From: Ochotona curzoniae
Lineage: Eukaryota; Chordata; Mammalia; Lagomorpha; Ochotonidae
Direction: 5' to 3'
Assembly: GCF_017591425.1 (NCBI RefSeq)
Contig: NW_024467103.1
Location: forward strand, 355,047 to 419,046
Length of the DNA stretch: 64,000 nt
The notes beneath the pieces are model-generated. The model had not been told where the DNA came from and made no database searches. It was given only the letters and a program-made list of their open reading frames with translations. Shown one piece after another: positions 25,800-39,890 of this stretch (within the stretch, counting starts at the first letter, position 1; each line of letters opens with the position of its first letter). The position numbers and the translations under genes were made by a program.

Positions 25800-28700
25800 G
25801 TGCTCTGGCAGCACATATGTCTGAAAGTGGATGTGACACCTAGGGATCTCAGTGTGTTGCTGAATGGCAACTTGCCGAAGAGCAGCACAGGTCTTCCAGT
25901 GCCAAAACGACTCCACCTGCCTCAGGAACTTCACATGCCATCAGCTTTCCTAGCAGCTGTCCCGGAAACCCAGTTGGGTGCCATCTCGTCCAATGCCCAT
26001 TGAGCCCAGGATGATGAAATCAGGCATGTTGAACACCCACACAAAACAACCATGTAGATCCTGACTCAAGGCGCTAAGAAGTCCACATCCAGAGACAAGT
26101 TCAGCGCCCAAGCCATTTCCAGCTCCCATGGAAACCAAGTGCTCTGGCAGCACATATGTCTGAAAGTGGATGTGACACCTAGGGATCTCAGTGTGTTGCT
26201 GAATGGCAACTTGCCGAAGGAGCAGCACAGGTCTTCCAGTGCCAAAACGACTCCACCTGCCTCAGGAACTTCACATACCATCAGCTTTCCTAGCAGCTGT
26301 CCCGGAAACCCAGTTGGGTGCCATCTCGTCCAATGCCCATTGAGCCCAGGAGGATGAAATCAGGCATGTTGAACACCCACACAAAACAACCATGTACATC
26401 CTGACTCAAGGCGCTAAGAAGTCCACATCCAGAGACAAGTTCAGCGCCCAAGCCATTTCCAGCTCCCATGGAAACCAAGTGCTCTGGCAGCACATATGTC
26501 TGAAAGTGGATGTGACACCTAGGGATCTCAGTGTGTTGCTGAATGGCAACTTGCCGAAGGAGCAGCACAGGTCTTCCAGTGCCAAAACCACTCCACCTGC
26601 CTCAGGAACTTCACATACCATCAGCTTTCCTAGCAGCTGTCCCGGAAACCCAGTTGGGTGCCATCTCGTCCAATGCCCATTGAGCCCAGGATGATGAAAT
26701 CAGGCATGTTGAACACCCACACAAAACAACCATGTAGATCCTGACTCAAGGCGCTAAGAAGTCCACATCCAGAGACAAGTTCAGCGCCCAAGCCATTTCC
26801 AGCTCCCATGGAAACCAAGTGCTCTGGCAGCACATATGTCTGAAAGTGGATGTGACACCTAGGGATCTCAGTGTGTTGCTGAATGGCAACTTGCCGAAGG
26901 AGCAGCACAGGTCTTCCAGTGCCAAAACCACTCCACCTGCCTCAGGAACTTCACATACCATCAGCTTTCCTAGCAGCTGTCCCGGAAACCCAGTTGGGTG
27001 CCATCTCGTCCAATGCCCATTGAGCCCAGGATGATGAAATCAGGCATGTTGAACACCCACACAAAACAACCATGTAGATCCTGACTCAAGGCGCTAAGAA
27101 GTCCACATCCAGAGACAAGTTCAGCGCCCAAGCCATTTCCAGCTCCCATGGAAACCAAGTGCTCTGGCAGCACATATGTCTGAAAGTGGATGTGACACCT
27201 AGGGATCTCAGTGTGTTGCTGAATGGCAACTTGCCGAAGGAGCAGCACAGGTCTTCCAGTGCCAAAACCACTCCACCTGCCTCAGGAACTTCACATACCA
27301 TCAGCTTTCCTAGCAGCTGTCCCGGAAACCCAGTTGGGTGCCATCTCGTCCAATGCCCATTGAGCCCAGGAGGATGAAATCAGGCATGTTGAACACCCAC
27401 ACAAAACAACCATGTACATCCTGACTCAAGGCGCTAAGAAGTCCACATCCAGAGACAAGTTCAGCGCCCAAGCCATTTCCAGCTCCCATGGAAACCAAGT
27501 GCTCTGGCAGCACATATGTCTGAAAGTGGATGTGACACCTAGGGATCTCAGTGTGTTGCTGAATGGCAACTTGCCGAAGGAGCAGCACAGGTCTTCCAGT
27601 GCCAAAACGACTCCACCTGCCTCAGGAACTTCACATACCATCAGCTTTCCTAGCAGCTGTCCCGGAAACCCAGTTGGGTGCCATCTCGTCCAATGCCCAT
27701 TGAGCCCAGGAGGATGAAATCAGGCATGTTGAACACCCACACAAAACAACCATGTACATCCTGACTCAAGGCGCTAAGAAGTCCACATCCAGAGACAAGT
27801 TCAGCGCCCAAGCCATTTCCAGCTACCATGGAAACCAAGTGCTCTGGCAGCACATATGTCTGAAAGTGGATGTGACACCTAGGGATCTCAGTGTGTTGCT
27901 GAATGGCAACTTGCCGAAGGAGCAGCACAGGTCTTCCAGTGCCAAAACCACTCCACCTGCCTCAGGAACTTCACATAGCATCAGCTTTCCTAGCAGCTGT
28001 CCCGGAAACCCAGTTGGGTGCCATCTCGTCCAATGCCCATTGAGCCCAGGAGGATGAAATCAGGCATGTTGAACACCCACACAAAACAACCATGTACATC
28101 CTGACTCAAGGCGCTAAGAAGTCCACATCCAGAGACAAGTTCAGCGCCCAAGCCATTTCCAGCTCCCATGGAAACCAAGTGCTCTGGCAGCACATATGTC
28201 TGAAAGTGGATGTGACACCTAGGGATCTCAGTGTGTTGCTGAATGGCAACTTGCCGAAGGAGCAGCACAGGTCTTCCAGTGCCAAAACGACTCCACCTGC
28301 CTCAGGAACTTCACATACCATCAGCTTTCCTAGCAGCTGTCCCGGAAACCCAGTTGGGTGCCATCTCGTCCAATGCCCATTGAGCCCAGGAGGATGAAAT
28401 CAGGCATGTTGAACACCCACACAAAACAACCATGTAGATCCTGACTCAAGGCGCTAAGAAGTCCACATCCAGAGACAAGTTCAGCGCCCAAGCCATTTCC
28501 AGCTACCATGGAAACCAAGTGCTCTGGCAGCACATATGTCTGAAAGTGGATGTGACACCTAGGGATCTCAGTGTGTTGCTGAATGGCAACTTGCCGAAGG
28601 AGCAGCACAGGTCTTCCAGTGCCAAAACGACTCCACCTGCCTCAGGAACTTCACATACCATCAGCTTTCCTAGCAGCTGTCCCGGAAACCCAGTTGGGTG

Positions 28701-31700
28701 CCATCTCGTCCAATGCCCATTGAGCCCAGGAGGATGAAATCAGGCATGTTGAACACCCACACAAAACAACCATGTACATCCTGACTCAAGGCGCTAAGAA
28801 GTCCACATCCAGAGACAAGTTCAGCGCCCAAGCCATTTCCAGCTACCATGGAAACCAAGTGCTCTGGCAGCACATATGTCTGAAAGTGGATGTGACACCT
28901 AGGGATCTCAGTGTGTTGCTGAATGGCAACTTGCCGAAGGAGCAGCACAGGTCTTCCAGTGCCAAAACCACTCCACCTGCCTCAGGAACTTCACATACCA
29001 TCAGCTTTCCTAGCAGCTGTCCCGGAAACCCAGTTGGGTGCCATCTCGTCCAATGCCCATTGAGCCCAGGATGATGAAATCAGGCATGTTGAACACCCAC
29101 ACAAAACAACCACGTAGATCCTGACTCAAGGCGCTAAGAAGTCCACATCCAGAGACAAGTTCAGCGCCCAAGCCATTTCCAGCTACCATGGAAACCAAGT
29201 GCTCTGGCAGCACATATGTCTGAAAGTGGATGTGACACCTAGGGATCTCAGTGTGTTGCTGAATGGCAACTTGCCGAAGGAGCACACAGGTCTTCCAGTG
29301 CCAAAACCACTCCACCTGCCTCAGGAACTTCACATACCATCAGCTTTCCTAGCAGCTGTCCCGAAACCCAGTTGGGTGCCATCTCGTCCAATGCCCATTG
29401 AGCCCAGGAGGATGAAATCAGGCATGTTGAACACCCACACAAAACAACCATGTAGATCCTGACTCAAGGCGCTAAGAAGTCCACATCCAGAGACAAGTTC
29501 AGCGCCCAAGCCATTTCCAGCTACCATGGAAACCAAGTGCTCTGGCAGCACATGTGTCTGAAAGTGGATGTGACACCTAGGGATCTCAGTGTGTTGGTGA
29601 ATGGCAACTTGCCGAAGGAGCAGCACAGGTCTTCCAGTGCCAAAACGACTCCACCTGCCTCAGGAACTTCACATACCATCAGCTTTCCTAGCAGCTGTCC
29701 CGGAAACCCAGTTGGGTGCCATCTCGTCCAATGCCCATTGAGCCCAGAGGATGAAATCAGGCATGTTGAACACCCACACAAAACAACCATGTAGATCCTG
29801 ACTCAAGGCGCTAAGAAGTCCACATCCAGAGACAAGTTCAGCGCCCAAGCCATTTCCAGCTACCATGGAAACCAAGTGCTCTGGCAGCACATATGTCTGA
29901 AAGTGGATGTGACACCTAGGGATCTCAGTGTGTTGCTGAATGGCAACTTGCCGAAGGAGCAGCACAGGTCTTCCAGTGCCAAAACCACTCCACCTGCCTC
30001 AGGAACTTCACATACCATCAGCTTTCCTAGCAGCTGTCCCGGAAACCCAGTTGGGTGCCATCTCGTCCAATGCCCATTGAGCCCAGGAGGATGAAATCAG
30101 GCATGTTGAACACCCACACAAAACAACCATGTAGATCCTGACTCAAGGCGCTAAGAAGTCCACATCCAGAGACAAGTTCAGCGCCCAAGCCATTTCCAGC
30201 TCCCATGGAAACCAAGTGCTCTGGCAGCACATATGTCTGAAAGTGGATGTGACACCTAGGGATCTCAGTGTGTTGCTGAATGGCAACTTGCCGAAGGAGC
30301 AGCACAGGTCTTCCAGTGCCAAAACCACTCCACCTGCCTCAGGAACTTCACATACCATCAGCTTTCCTAGCAGCTGTCCCGGAAACCCAGTTGGGTGCCA
30401 TCTCGTCCAATGCCCATTGAGCCCAGGAGGATGAAATCAGGCATGTTGAACACCCACACAAAACAACCATGTAGATCCTGACTCAAGGCGCTAAGAAGTC
30501 CACATCCAGAGACAAGTTCAGCGCCCAAGCCATTTCCAGCTCCCATGGAAACCAAGTGCTCTGGCAGCACATATGTCTGAAAGTGGATGTGACACCTAGG
30601 GATCTCAGTGTGTTGCTGAATGGCAACTTGCCGAAGGAGCAGCACAGGTCTTCCAGTGCCAAAACCACTCCACCTGCCTCAGGAACTTCACATACCATCA
30701 GCTTTCCTAGCAGCTGTCCCGGAAACCCAGTTGGGTGCCATCTCGTCCAATGCCCATTGAGCCCAGGAGGAGGAAATCAGGCATGTTGAACACCCACACA
30801 AAACACCATGTAGATCCTGACTCAAGGCGCTAAGAAGTCCACATCCAGAGACAAGTTCAGCGCCCAAGCCATTTCCAGCTACCATGGAAACCAAGTGCTC
30901 TGGCAGCACATATGTCTGAAAGTGGATGTGACACCTAGGGATCTCAGTGTGTTGCTGAATGGCAACTTGCCGAAGGAGCAGCACAGGTCTTCCAGTGCCA
31001 AAACGACTCCACCTGCCTCAGGAACTTCACATACCATCAGCTTTCCTAGCAGCTGTCCCGGAAACCCAGTTGGGTGCCATCTCATCCAATGCCCATTGAG
31101 CCCAGGATGATGAAATCAAGCATGTTGAACACCCACACAAAACAACCATGTAGATCCTGACTCAAGGCGCTAACAAGTCCACATCCAGAGACAAGTTCAG
31201 CGCCCAAGCCATTTCCAGCTCCCATGGAAACCAAGTGCTCTGGCAGCACATATGTCTGAAAGTGGATGTGACACCTAGGGATCTCAGTGTGTTGCTGAAT
31301 GGCAACTTGCCGAAGGAGCAGCACAGGTCTTCCAGTGCCAAAACGACTCCACCTGCCTCAGGAACTTCACATAGCATCAGCTTTCCTAGCAGCTGTCCCG
31401 GAAACCCAGTTGGGTGCCATCTCGTCCAATGCCCATTGAGCCCAAGAGGATGAAATCAGTCATGTTGAACACCCACACAAAACAAACATGTAGATCCTGA
31501 CTCAAGGCGCTAAGAAGTCCACATCCAGAGACAAGTTCAGCGCCCAAGCCATTTCCAGCTCCCATGGAAACCAAGTGCTCTGGCAGCACATATGTCTGAA
31601 AGTGGATGTGACACCTAGGGATCTCAGTGTGTTGCTGAATGGCAACTTGCCGAAGGAGCAGCACAGGTCTTCCAGTGCCAAAACCACTCCACCTGCCTCA

Positions 31701-32249
31701 GGAACTTCACATACCATCAGCTTTCCTAGCAGCTGTCCCGGAAACCCAGTTGGGTGCCATCTCGTCCAATGCCCATTGAGCCCAGGAGGATGAAATCAGG
31801 CATGTTAAACACACAATTAACCATGTAGATCCTGACTCAAGGTGCTAAGAAGTCCACATCCAGAGACAAGTTCAGCGCCCAAGCCATTTCCAGCTCCCAT
31901 GGAAACCAAGTGCTCTGGCAGCACATATGTCTGAAAGTGGATGTGACACCTAGGGATCTCAGTGTGTTGCTGAATGGCAACTTGCCGAAGGAGCAGCACA
32001 GGTCTTCCAGTGCCAAAACCACTCCACCTGCCTCAGGAACTTCACATACCATCAGCTTTCCTAGCAGCTGTCCCGGAAACCCAGTTGCGTGCCATCTCGT
32101 CCAATGCCCATTGAGCCCAGGATGATGAAATCAGGCATGTTGAACACCCACACAAAACAACCATGTAGATCCTGACTCAAGGCACTAAGAAGTCCACATC
32201 CAGAGACAAGTTCAGCGCCCAAGCCATTTCCAGCTCCCATGGAAACCAA
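25800..32249. repeat. Higher-order block F, 19 units with many short members
   Basis: It opens with anchor 25,800 (GCCGAAGAGC at about 25,876, ACATGCCATC at 25,929-25,938). Ten bases are missing in total: one in the anchor unit, two in the unit 29,199-29,536, one each near 29,745 and 30,805, and five at 31,801-31,823. Units 31,235/31,575 again show the GATGATG...CAAGCATG then CAAGAGGATG...CAGTCATG succession, so a partial anchor trio sits inside this block. Unit 32,250, with ACATGTGTCTG and GAAGAGCAGC but ACATACCATC, is a weaker anchor and closes it. Confidence 0.55.
31801..31824. repeat. Largest length variant: 5-bp shorter unit
   Basis: Where other units read TTGAACACCCACACAAAAC followed by AACCATG, this one reads GTTAAACACACAATTAACCATG. 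Five bases are lost, with at least two substitutions nearby. It makes the interval from 31,575 to 31,910 335 bp, the shortest in the window. The loss falls in the CA-rich tract of the unit, consistent with slippage or microhomology-mediated deletion; that mechanism is inference. Confidence 0.9.
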
Positions 32250-35200
32250 GTGCTCTGGCAGCACATGTGTCTGAAAGTGGATGTGACACCTAGGGATCTC
32301 AGTGTGTTGCTGAATGGCAACTTGCCGAAGAGCAGCACAGGTCTTCCAGTGCCAAAACCACTCCACCTGCCTCAGGAACTTCACATACCATCAGCTTTCC
32401 TAGCAGCTGTCCCGGAAACCCAGTTGGGTGCCATCTCGTCCAATGCCCATTGAGCCCAGGATGATGAAATCAAGCATGTTGAACACCCACACAAAACAAC
32501 CATGTAGATCCTGACTCAAGGCGCTAAGAAGTCCACATCCAGAGACAAGTTCAGCGCCCAAGCCATTTCCAGCTCCCATGGAAACCAAGTGCTCTGGCAG
32601 CACATATGTCTGAAAGTGGATGTGACACCTAGGGATCTCAGTGTGTTGCTGAATGGCAACTTGCCGAAGGAGCAGCACAGGTCTTCCAGTGCCAAAACCA
32701 CTCCACCTGCCTCAGGAACTTCACATACCATCAGCTTTCCTAGCAGCTGTCCCGGAAACCCAGTTGGGTGCCATCTCGTCCAATGCCCATTGAGCCCAGG
32801 AGGATGAAATCAGGCATGTTGAACACCCACACAAAACAACCATGTAGATCCTGACTCAAGGCGCTAAGAAGTCCACATCCAGAGACAAGTTCAGCGCCCA
32901 AGCCATTTCCAGCTCCCATGGAAACCAAGTGCTCTGGCAGCACATATGTCTGAAAGTGGATGTGACACCTAGGGATCTCAGTGTGTTGCTGAATGGCAAC
33001 TTGCCGAAGGAGCAGCACAGGTCTTCCAGTGCCAAAACCACTCCACCTGCCTCAGGAACTTCACATACCATCAGCTTTCCTAGCAGCTGTCCCGGAAACC
33101 CAGTTGGGTGCCATCTCGTCCAATGCCCATTGAGCCCAGGAGGATGAAATCAGGCATGTTGAACACCCACACAAAACAACCATGTACATCCTGACTCAAG
33201 GCGCTAAGAAGTCCACATCCAGAGACAAGTTCAGCGCCCAAGCCATTTCCAGCTACCATGGAAACCAAGTGCTCTGGCAGCACATATGTCTGAAAGTGGA
33301 TGTGACACCTAGGGATCTCAGTGTGTTGCTGAATGGCAACTTGCCGAAGGAGCAGCACAGGTCTTCCAGTGCCAAAACCACTCCACCTGCCTCAGGAACT
33401 TCACATACCATCAGCTTTCCTAGCAGCTGTCCCGGAAACCCAGTTGGGTGCCATCTCGTCCAATGCCCATTGAGCCCAGGAGGATGAAATCAGGCATGTT
33501 GAACACCCACACAAAACAACCATGTAGATCCTGACTCAAGGCGCTAAGAAGTCCACATCCAGAGACAAGTTCAGCGCCCAAGCCATTTCCAGCTACCATG
33601 GAAACCAAGTGCTCTGGCAGCACATATGTCTGAAAGTGGATGTGACACCTAGGGATCTCAGTGTGTTGCTGAATGGCAACTTGCCGAAGGAGCAGCACAG
33701 GTCTTCCAGTGCCAAAACGACTCCACCTGCCTCAGGAACTTCACATACCATCAGCTTTCCTAGCAGCTGTCCCGGAAACCCAGTTGGGTGCCATCTCGTC
33801 CAATGCCCATTGAGCCCAGGATGATGAAATCAGGCATGTTGAACACCCACACAAAACAACCATGTACATCCTGACTCAAGGCGCTAAGAAGTCCACATCC
33901 AGAGACAAGTTCAGCGCCCAAGCCATTTCCAGCTCCCATGGAAACCAAGTGCTCTGGCAGCACATATGTCTGAAAGTGGATGTGACACCTAGGGATCTCA
34001 GTGTGTTGCTGAATGGCAACTTGCCGAAGGAGCAGCACAGGTCTTCCAGTGCCAAAACCACTCCACCTGCCTCAGGAACTTCACATAGCATCAGCTTTCC
34101 TAGCAGCTGTCCCGAAACCCAGTTGGGTGCCATCTCGTCCAATGCCCATTGAGCCCAGGAGGATGAAATCAGGCATGTTGAACACCCACACAAAACAACC
34201 ATGTAGATCCTGACTCAAGGCGCTAACAAGTCCACATCCAGAGACAAGTTCAGCGCCCAAGCCATTTCCAGCTCCCATGGAAACCAAGTGCTCTGGCAGC
34301 ACATATGTCTGAAAGTGGATGTGACACCTAGGGATCTCAGTGTGTTGGTGAATGGCAACTTGCCGAAGGAGCAGCACAGGTCTTCCAGTGCCAAAACCAC
34401 TCCACCTGCCTCAGGAACTTCACATAGCATCAGCTTTCCTAGCAGCTGTCCCGGAAACCCAGTTGGGTGCCATCTCGTCCAATGCCCATTGAGCCCAGGA
34501 GGATGAAATCAGGCATGTTGAACACCCACACAAAACAACCATGTAGATCCTGACTCAAGGCGCTAAGAAGTCCACATCCAGAGACAAGTTCAGCGCCCAA
34601 GCCATTTCCAGCTCCCATGGAAACCAAGTGCTCTGGCAGCACATATGTCTGAAAGTGGATGTGACACCTAGGGATCTCAGTGTGTTGCTGAATGGCAACT
34701 TGCCGAAGGAGCAGCACAGGTCTTCCAGTGCCAAAACCACTCCACCTGCCTCAGGAACTTCACATACCATCAGCTTTCCTAGCAGCTGTCCCGGAAACCC
34801 AGTTGGGTGCCATCTCGTCCAATGCCCATTGAGCCCAGGAGGATGAAATCAGGCATGTTGAACACCCACACAAAACAACCATGTAGATCCTGACTCAAGG
34901 CGCTAAGAAGTCCACATCCAGAGACAAGTTCAGCGCCCAAGCCATTTCCAGCTCCCATGGAAACCAAGTGCTCTGGCAGCACATATGTCTGAAAGTGGAT
35001 GTGACACCTAGGGATCTCAGTGTGTTGCTGAATGGCAACTTGCCGAAGGAGCAGCACAGGTCTTCCAGTGCCAAAACGACTCCACCTGCCTCAGGAACTT
35101 CACATACCATCAGCTTTCCTAGCAGCTGTCCCAGAAACCCAGTTGCGTGCCATCTCGTCCAATGCCCATTGAGCCCAGGAGGATGAAATCAGGCATGTTG

Positions 35201-38200
35201 AACACCCACACAAAACAACCATGTACATCCTGACTCAAGGCGCTAAGAAGTCCACATCCAGAGACAAGTTCAGCGCCCAAGCCATTTCCAGCTCCCATGG
35301 AAACCAAGTGCTCTGGCAGCACATATGTCTGAAAGTGGATGTGACACCTAGGGATCTCAGTGTGTTGGTGAATGGCAACTTGCCGAAGGAGCAGCACAGG
35401 TCTTCCAGTGCCAAAACCACTCCACCTGCCTCAGGAACTTCACATACCATCAGCTTTCCTAGCAGCTGTCCCGGAAACCCAGTTGGGTGCCATCTCGTCC
35501 AATGCCCATTGAGCCCAGGAGGATGAAATCAGGCATGTTGAACACCCACACAAAACAACCATGTAGATCCTGACTCAAGGCGCTAAGAAGTCCACATCCA
35601 GAGACAAGTTCAGCGCCCAAGCCATTTCCAGCTCCCATGGAAACCAAGTGCTCTGGCAGCACATATGTCTGAAAGTGGATGTGACACCTAGGGATCTCAG
35701 TGTGTTGCTGAATGGCAACTTGCCGAAGGAGCAGCACAGGTCTTCCAGTGCCAAAACGACTCCACCTGCCTCAGGAACTTCACATACCATCAGCTTTCCT
35801 AGCAGCTGTCCCGGAAACCCAGTTGGGTGCCATCTCGTCCAATGCCCATTGAGCCCAGGAGGATGAAATCAGGCATGTGGAACACCCACACAAAACAACC
35901 ATGTAGATCCTGACTCAAGGCGCTAAGAAGTCCACATCCAGAGACAAGTTCAGCGCCCAAGCCATTTCCAGCTCCCATGGAAACCAAGTGCTCTGGCAGC
36001 ACATATGTCTGAAAGTGGATGTGACACCTAGGGATCTCAGTGTGTTGCTGAATGGCAACTTGCCGAAGGAGCAGCACAGGTCTTCCAGTGCCAAAACCAC
36101 TCCACCTGCCTCAGGAACTTCACATACCATCAGCTTTCCTAGCAGCTGTCCCGGAAACCCAGTTGGGTGCCATCTCGTCCAATGCCCATTGAGCCCAGGA
36201 GGATGAAATCAGGCATGTTGAACACCCACACAAAACAACCATGTAGATCCTGACTCAAGGCGCTAAGAAGTCCACATCCAGAGACAAGTTCAGCGCCCAA
36301 GCCATTTCCAGCTCCCATGGAAACCAAGTGCTCTGGCAGCACATATGTCTGAAAGTGGATGTGACACCTAGGGATCTCAGTGTGTTGCTGAATGGCAACT
36401 TGCCGAAGGAGCAGCACAGGTCTTCCAGTGCCAAAACCACTCCACCTGCCTCAGGAACTTCACATACCATCAGCTTTCCTAGCAGCTGTCCCGGAAACCC
36501 AGTTGGGTGCCATCTCGTCCAATGCCCATTGAGCCCAGGAGGATGAAATCAGGCATGTTGAACACCCACACAAAACAACCATGTAGATCCTGACTCAAGG
36601 CGCTAAGAAGTCCACATCCAGAGACAAGTTCAGCGCCCAAGCCATTTCCAGCTACCATGGAAACCAAGTGCTCTGGCAGCACATATGTCTGAAAGTGGAT
36701 GTGACACCTAGGGATCTCAGTTTGTTGGTGCATGGCAACTTGCAGAAGGAGCAGCACAGGTCTTCCAGTGCCAAAACCACTCCACCTGCCTCAGGAACTT
36801 CACATACCATCAGCTTTCCTAGCAGCTGTCCCGGAAACCCAGTTGGGTGCCATCTCGTCCAATGCCCATTGAGCCCAGGAGGATGAAATCAGGCATGTTG
36901 AACACCCACACAAAACAACCATGTAGATCCTGACTCAAGGCGCTAAGAAGTCCACATCCAGAGACAAGTTCAACGCCCAAGCCATTTCCAGCTCCCATGG
37001 AAACCAAGTGCTCTGGCAGCACATATGTCTGAAAGTGGATGTGACACCTAGGGATCTCAGTGTGTTGCTGAATGGCAACTTGCCGAAGGAGCAGCACAGG
37101 TCTTCCAGTGCCAAAACCACTCCACCTGCCTCAGGAACTTCACATAGCATCAGCTTTCCTAGCAGCTGTCCCGGAAACCCAGTTGGGTGCCATCTCGTCC
37201 AATGCCCATTGAGCCCAGGAGGATGAAATCAGGCATGTTGAACACCCACACAAAACAACCATGTAGATCCTGACTCAAGGCGCTAAGAAGTCCACATCCA
37301 GAGACAAGTTCAGCGCCCAAGCCATTTCCAGCTCCCATGGAAACCAAGTGCTCTGGCAGCACATATGTCTGAAAGTGGATGTGACACCTAGGGATCTCAG
37401 TGTGTTGGTGAATGGCAACTTGCCAAAGGAGCAGCACAGGTCTTGCAGTGCCAAAACCACTCCACCTGCCTCAGGAACTTCACATACCATCAGCTTTCCT
37501 AGCAGCTGTCCCGGAAACCCAGTTGGGTGCCATCTCGTCCAATGCCCATTGAGCCCAGGAGGATGAAATCAGGCATGCTGAACACCCACACAAAACAACC
37601 ATGTAGATCCTGACTCAAGGCGCTAAGAAGTCCACATCCAGAGACAAGTTCAGCGCCCAAGCCATTTCCAGCTACCATGGAAACCAAGTGCTCTGGCAGC
37701 ACATATGTCTGAAAGTGGATGTGACACCTAGGGATCTCAGTGTGTTGCTGAATGGCAACTTGCCGAAGGAGCAGCACAGGTCTTCCAGTGCCAAAACCAC
37801 TCCACCTGCCTCAGGAACTTCACATACCATCAGCTTTCCTAGCAGCTGTCCCGGAAACCCAGTTGGGTGCCATCTCGTCCAATGCCCATTGAGCCCAGGA
37901 GGATGAAATCAGGCATGCTGAACACCCACACAAAACAACCATGTAGATCCTGACTCAAGGCGCTAAGAAGTCCACTTCCAGAGACAAGTTCAGCGCCCAA
38001 GCCATTTCCAGCTCCCATGGAAACCAAGTGCTCTGGCAGCACATATGTCTGAAAGTGGATGTGACACCTAGGGATCTCAGTGTGTTGCTGAATGGCAACT
38101 TGCCGAAGGAGCAGCACAGGTCTTCCAGTGCCAAAACCACTCCACCTGCCTCAGGAACTTCACATACCATCAGCTTTCCTAGCAGCTGTCCCGGAAACCC

Positions 38201-39890
38201 AGTTGGGTGCCATCTTGTCCAATGCCCATTGAGCCCAGGATGATGAAATCAGGCATGTTGAACACCCACACAAAACAACCATGTAGATCCTGACTCAAGG
38301 CGCTAACAAGTCCACATCCAGAGACAAGTTCAGCGCCCAAGCCATTTCCAGCTCCCATGGAAACCAAGTGCTCTGGCAGCACATATGTCTGAAAGTGGAT
38401 GTGACACCTAGGGATCTCAGTGTGTTGCTGAATGGCAACTTGCCGAAGGAGCAGCACAGGTCTTCCAGTGCCAAAATGACTCCACCTGCCTCAGGAACTT
38501 CACATACCATCAGCTTTCCTAGCAGCTGTCCCGGAAACCCAGTTGCGTGCCATCTCGTCCAATGCCCATTGAGCCCAGGAGGATGAAATCAGGCATGTTG
38601 AACACCCACACAAAACAACCATGTAGATCCTGACTCAAGGCGCTAACAAGTCCACATCCAGAGACAAGTTCAGTGCCCAAGCCATTTCCAGCTACCATGG
38701 AAACCAAGTGCTCTGGCAGCACATATGTCTGAAAGTGGATGTGACACCTAGGGATCTCAGTGTGTTGCTGAATGGCAACTTGCCGAAGGAGCAGCACAGG
38801 TCTTCCAGTGCCAAAACGACTCCACCTGCCTCAGGAACTTCACATACCATCAGCTTTCCTAGCAGCTGTCCCGGAAACCCAGTTGCGTGCCATCTCGTCC
38901 AATGCCCATTGAGCCCAGGAGGATGAAATCAGGCATGTTGAACACCCACACAAAACAACCATGTACATCCTGACTCAAGGCGCTAAGAAGTCCACATCCA
39001 GAGACAAGTTCAGCGCCCAAGCAATTTCCAGCTACCATGGAAACCAAGTGCTCTGGCAGCACATATGTCTGAAAGTGGATGTGACACCTAGGGATCTCAG
39101 TGTGTTGCTGAATGGCAACTTGCCGAAGGAGCAGCACAGGTCTTCCAGTGCCAAAACGACTCCACCTGCCTCAGGAACTTCACATACCATCAGCTTTCCT
39201 AGTAGCTGTCCCGGAAACCCAGTTGGGTGCCATCTCGTCCAATGCCCATTGAGCCCAGGAGGATGAAATCAGGCATGTTGAACACCCACACAAAACAACC
39301 ATGTAGATCCTGACTCAAGGCGCTAAGAAGTCCACATCCAGAGACAAGTTCAGCGCCCAAGCCATTTCCAGCTCCCATGGAAACCAAGTGCTCTGGCAGC
39401 ACATATGTCTGAAAGTGGATGTGACACCTACGGTTCACATTGTGTTGCTGAATGGCAACTTGCCGAAGGAGCAGCACAGGTCTTCCAGTGCCAAAACGAC
39501 TCCACCTGCCTCAGGAACTTCACATACCATCAGCTTTCCTAGCAGCTGTCCCGGAAACCCAGTTGGGTGCCATCTCGTCCAATGCCCATTGAGCCCAGGA
39601 GGATGAAATCAGGCATGTTGAACACCCACACAAAACAACCATGTAGATCCTGACTCAAGGCGCTAAGAAGTCCACATCCAGAGACAAGTTCAGCGCCCAA
39701 GCCATTTCCAGCTCCCATGGAAAGCAAGTGCTCTGGCAGCACATATGTCTGAAAGTGGATGTGACACCTAGGGATCTCAGTGTGTTGCTGAATGGCAACT
39801 TGCCGAAGGAGCAGCACAGGTCTTCCAGTGCCAAAACCACTCCACCTGCCTCAGGAACTTCACATACCATCAGCTTTCCTAGCAGCTGTC
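32250..39890. repeat. Satellite units of the central segment, no clear block period
   Basis: Units here are close to the consensus, with one-base losses only near 32,326 and 34,114. From 34,288 onward the register is exactly 340 bp. Scattered variants include TTGGTGAATGG (34,288, 35,308, 37,348), GCATGCTGAAC (37,575 and 37,915), AGTTCAACGCCC (36,968) and the clustered change at 39,431-39,440. I saw no consistent higher-order order in this stretch by eye, and no gene. Confidence 0.7.
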
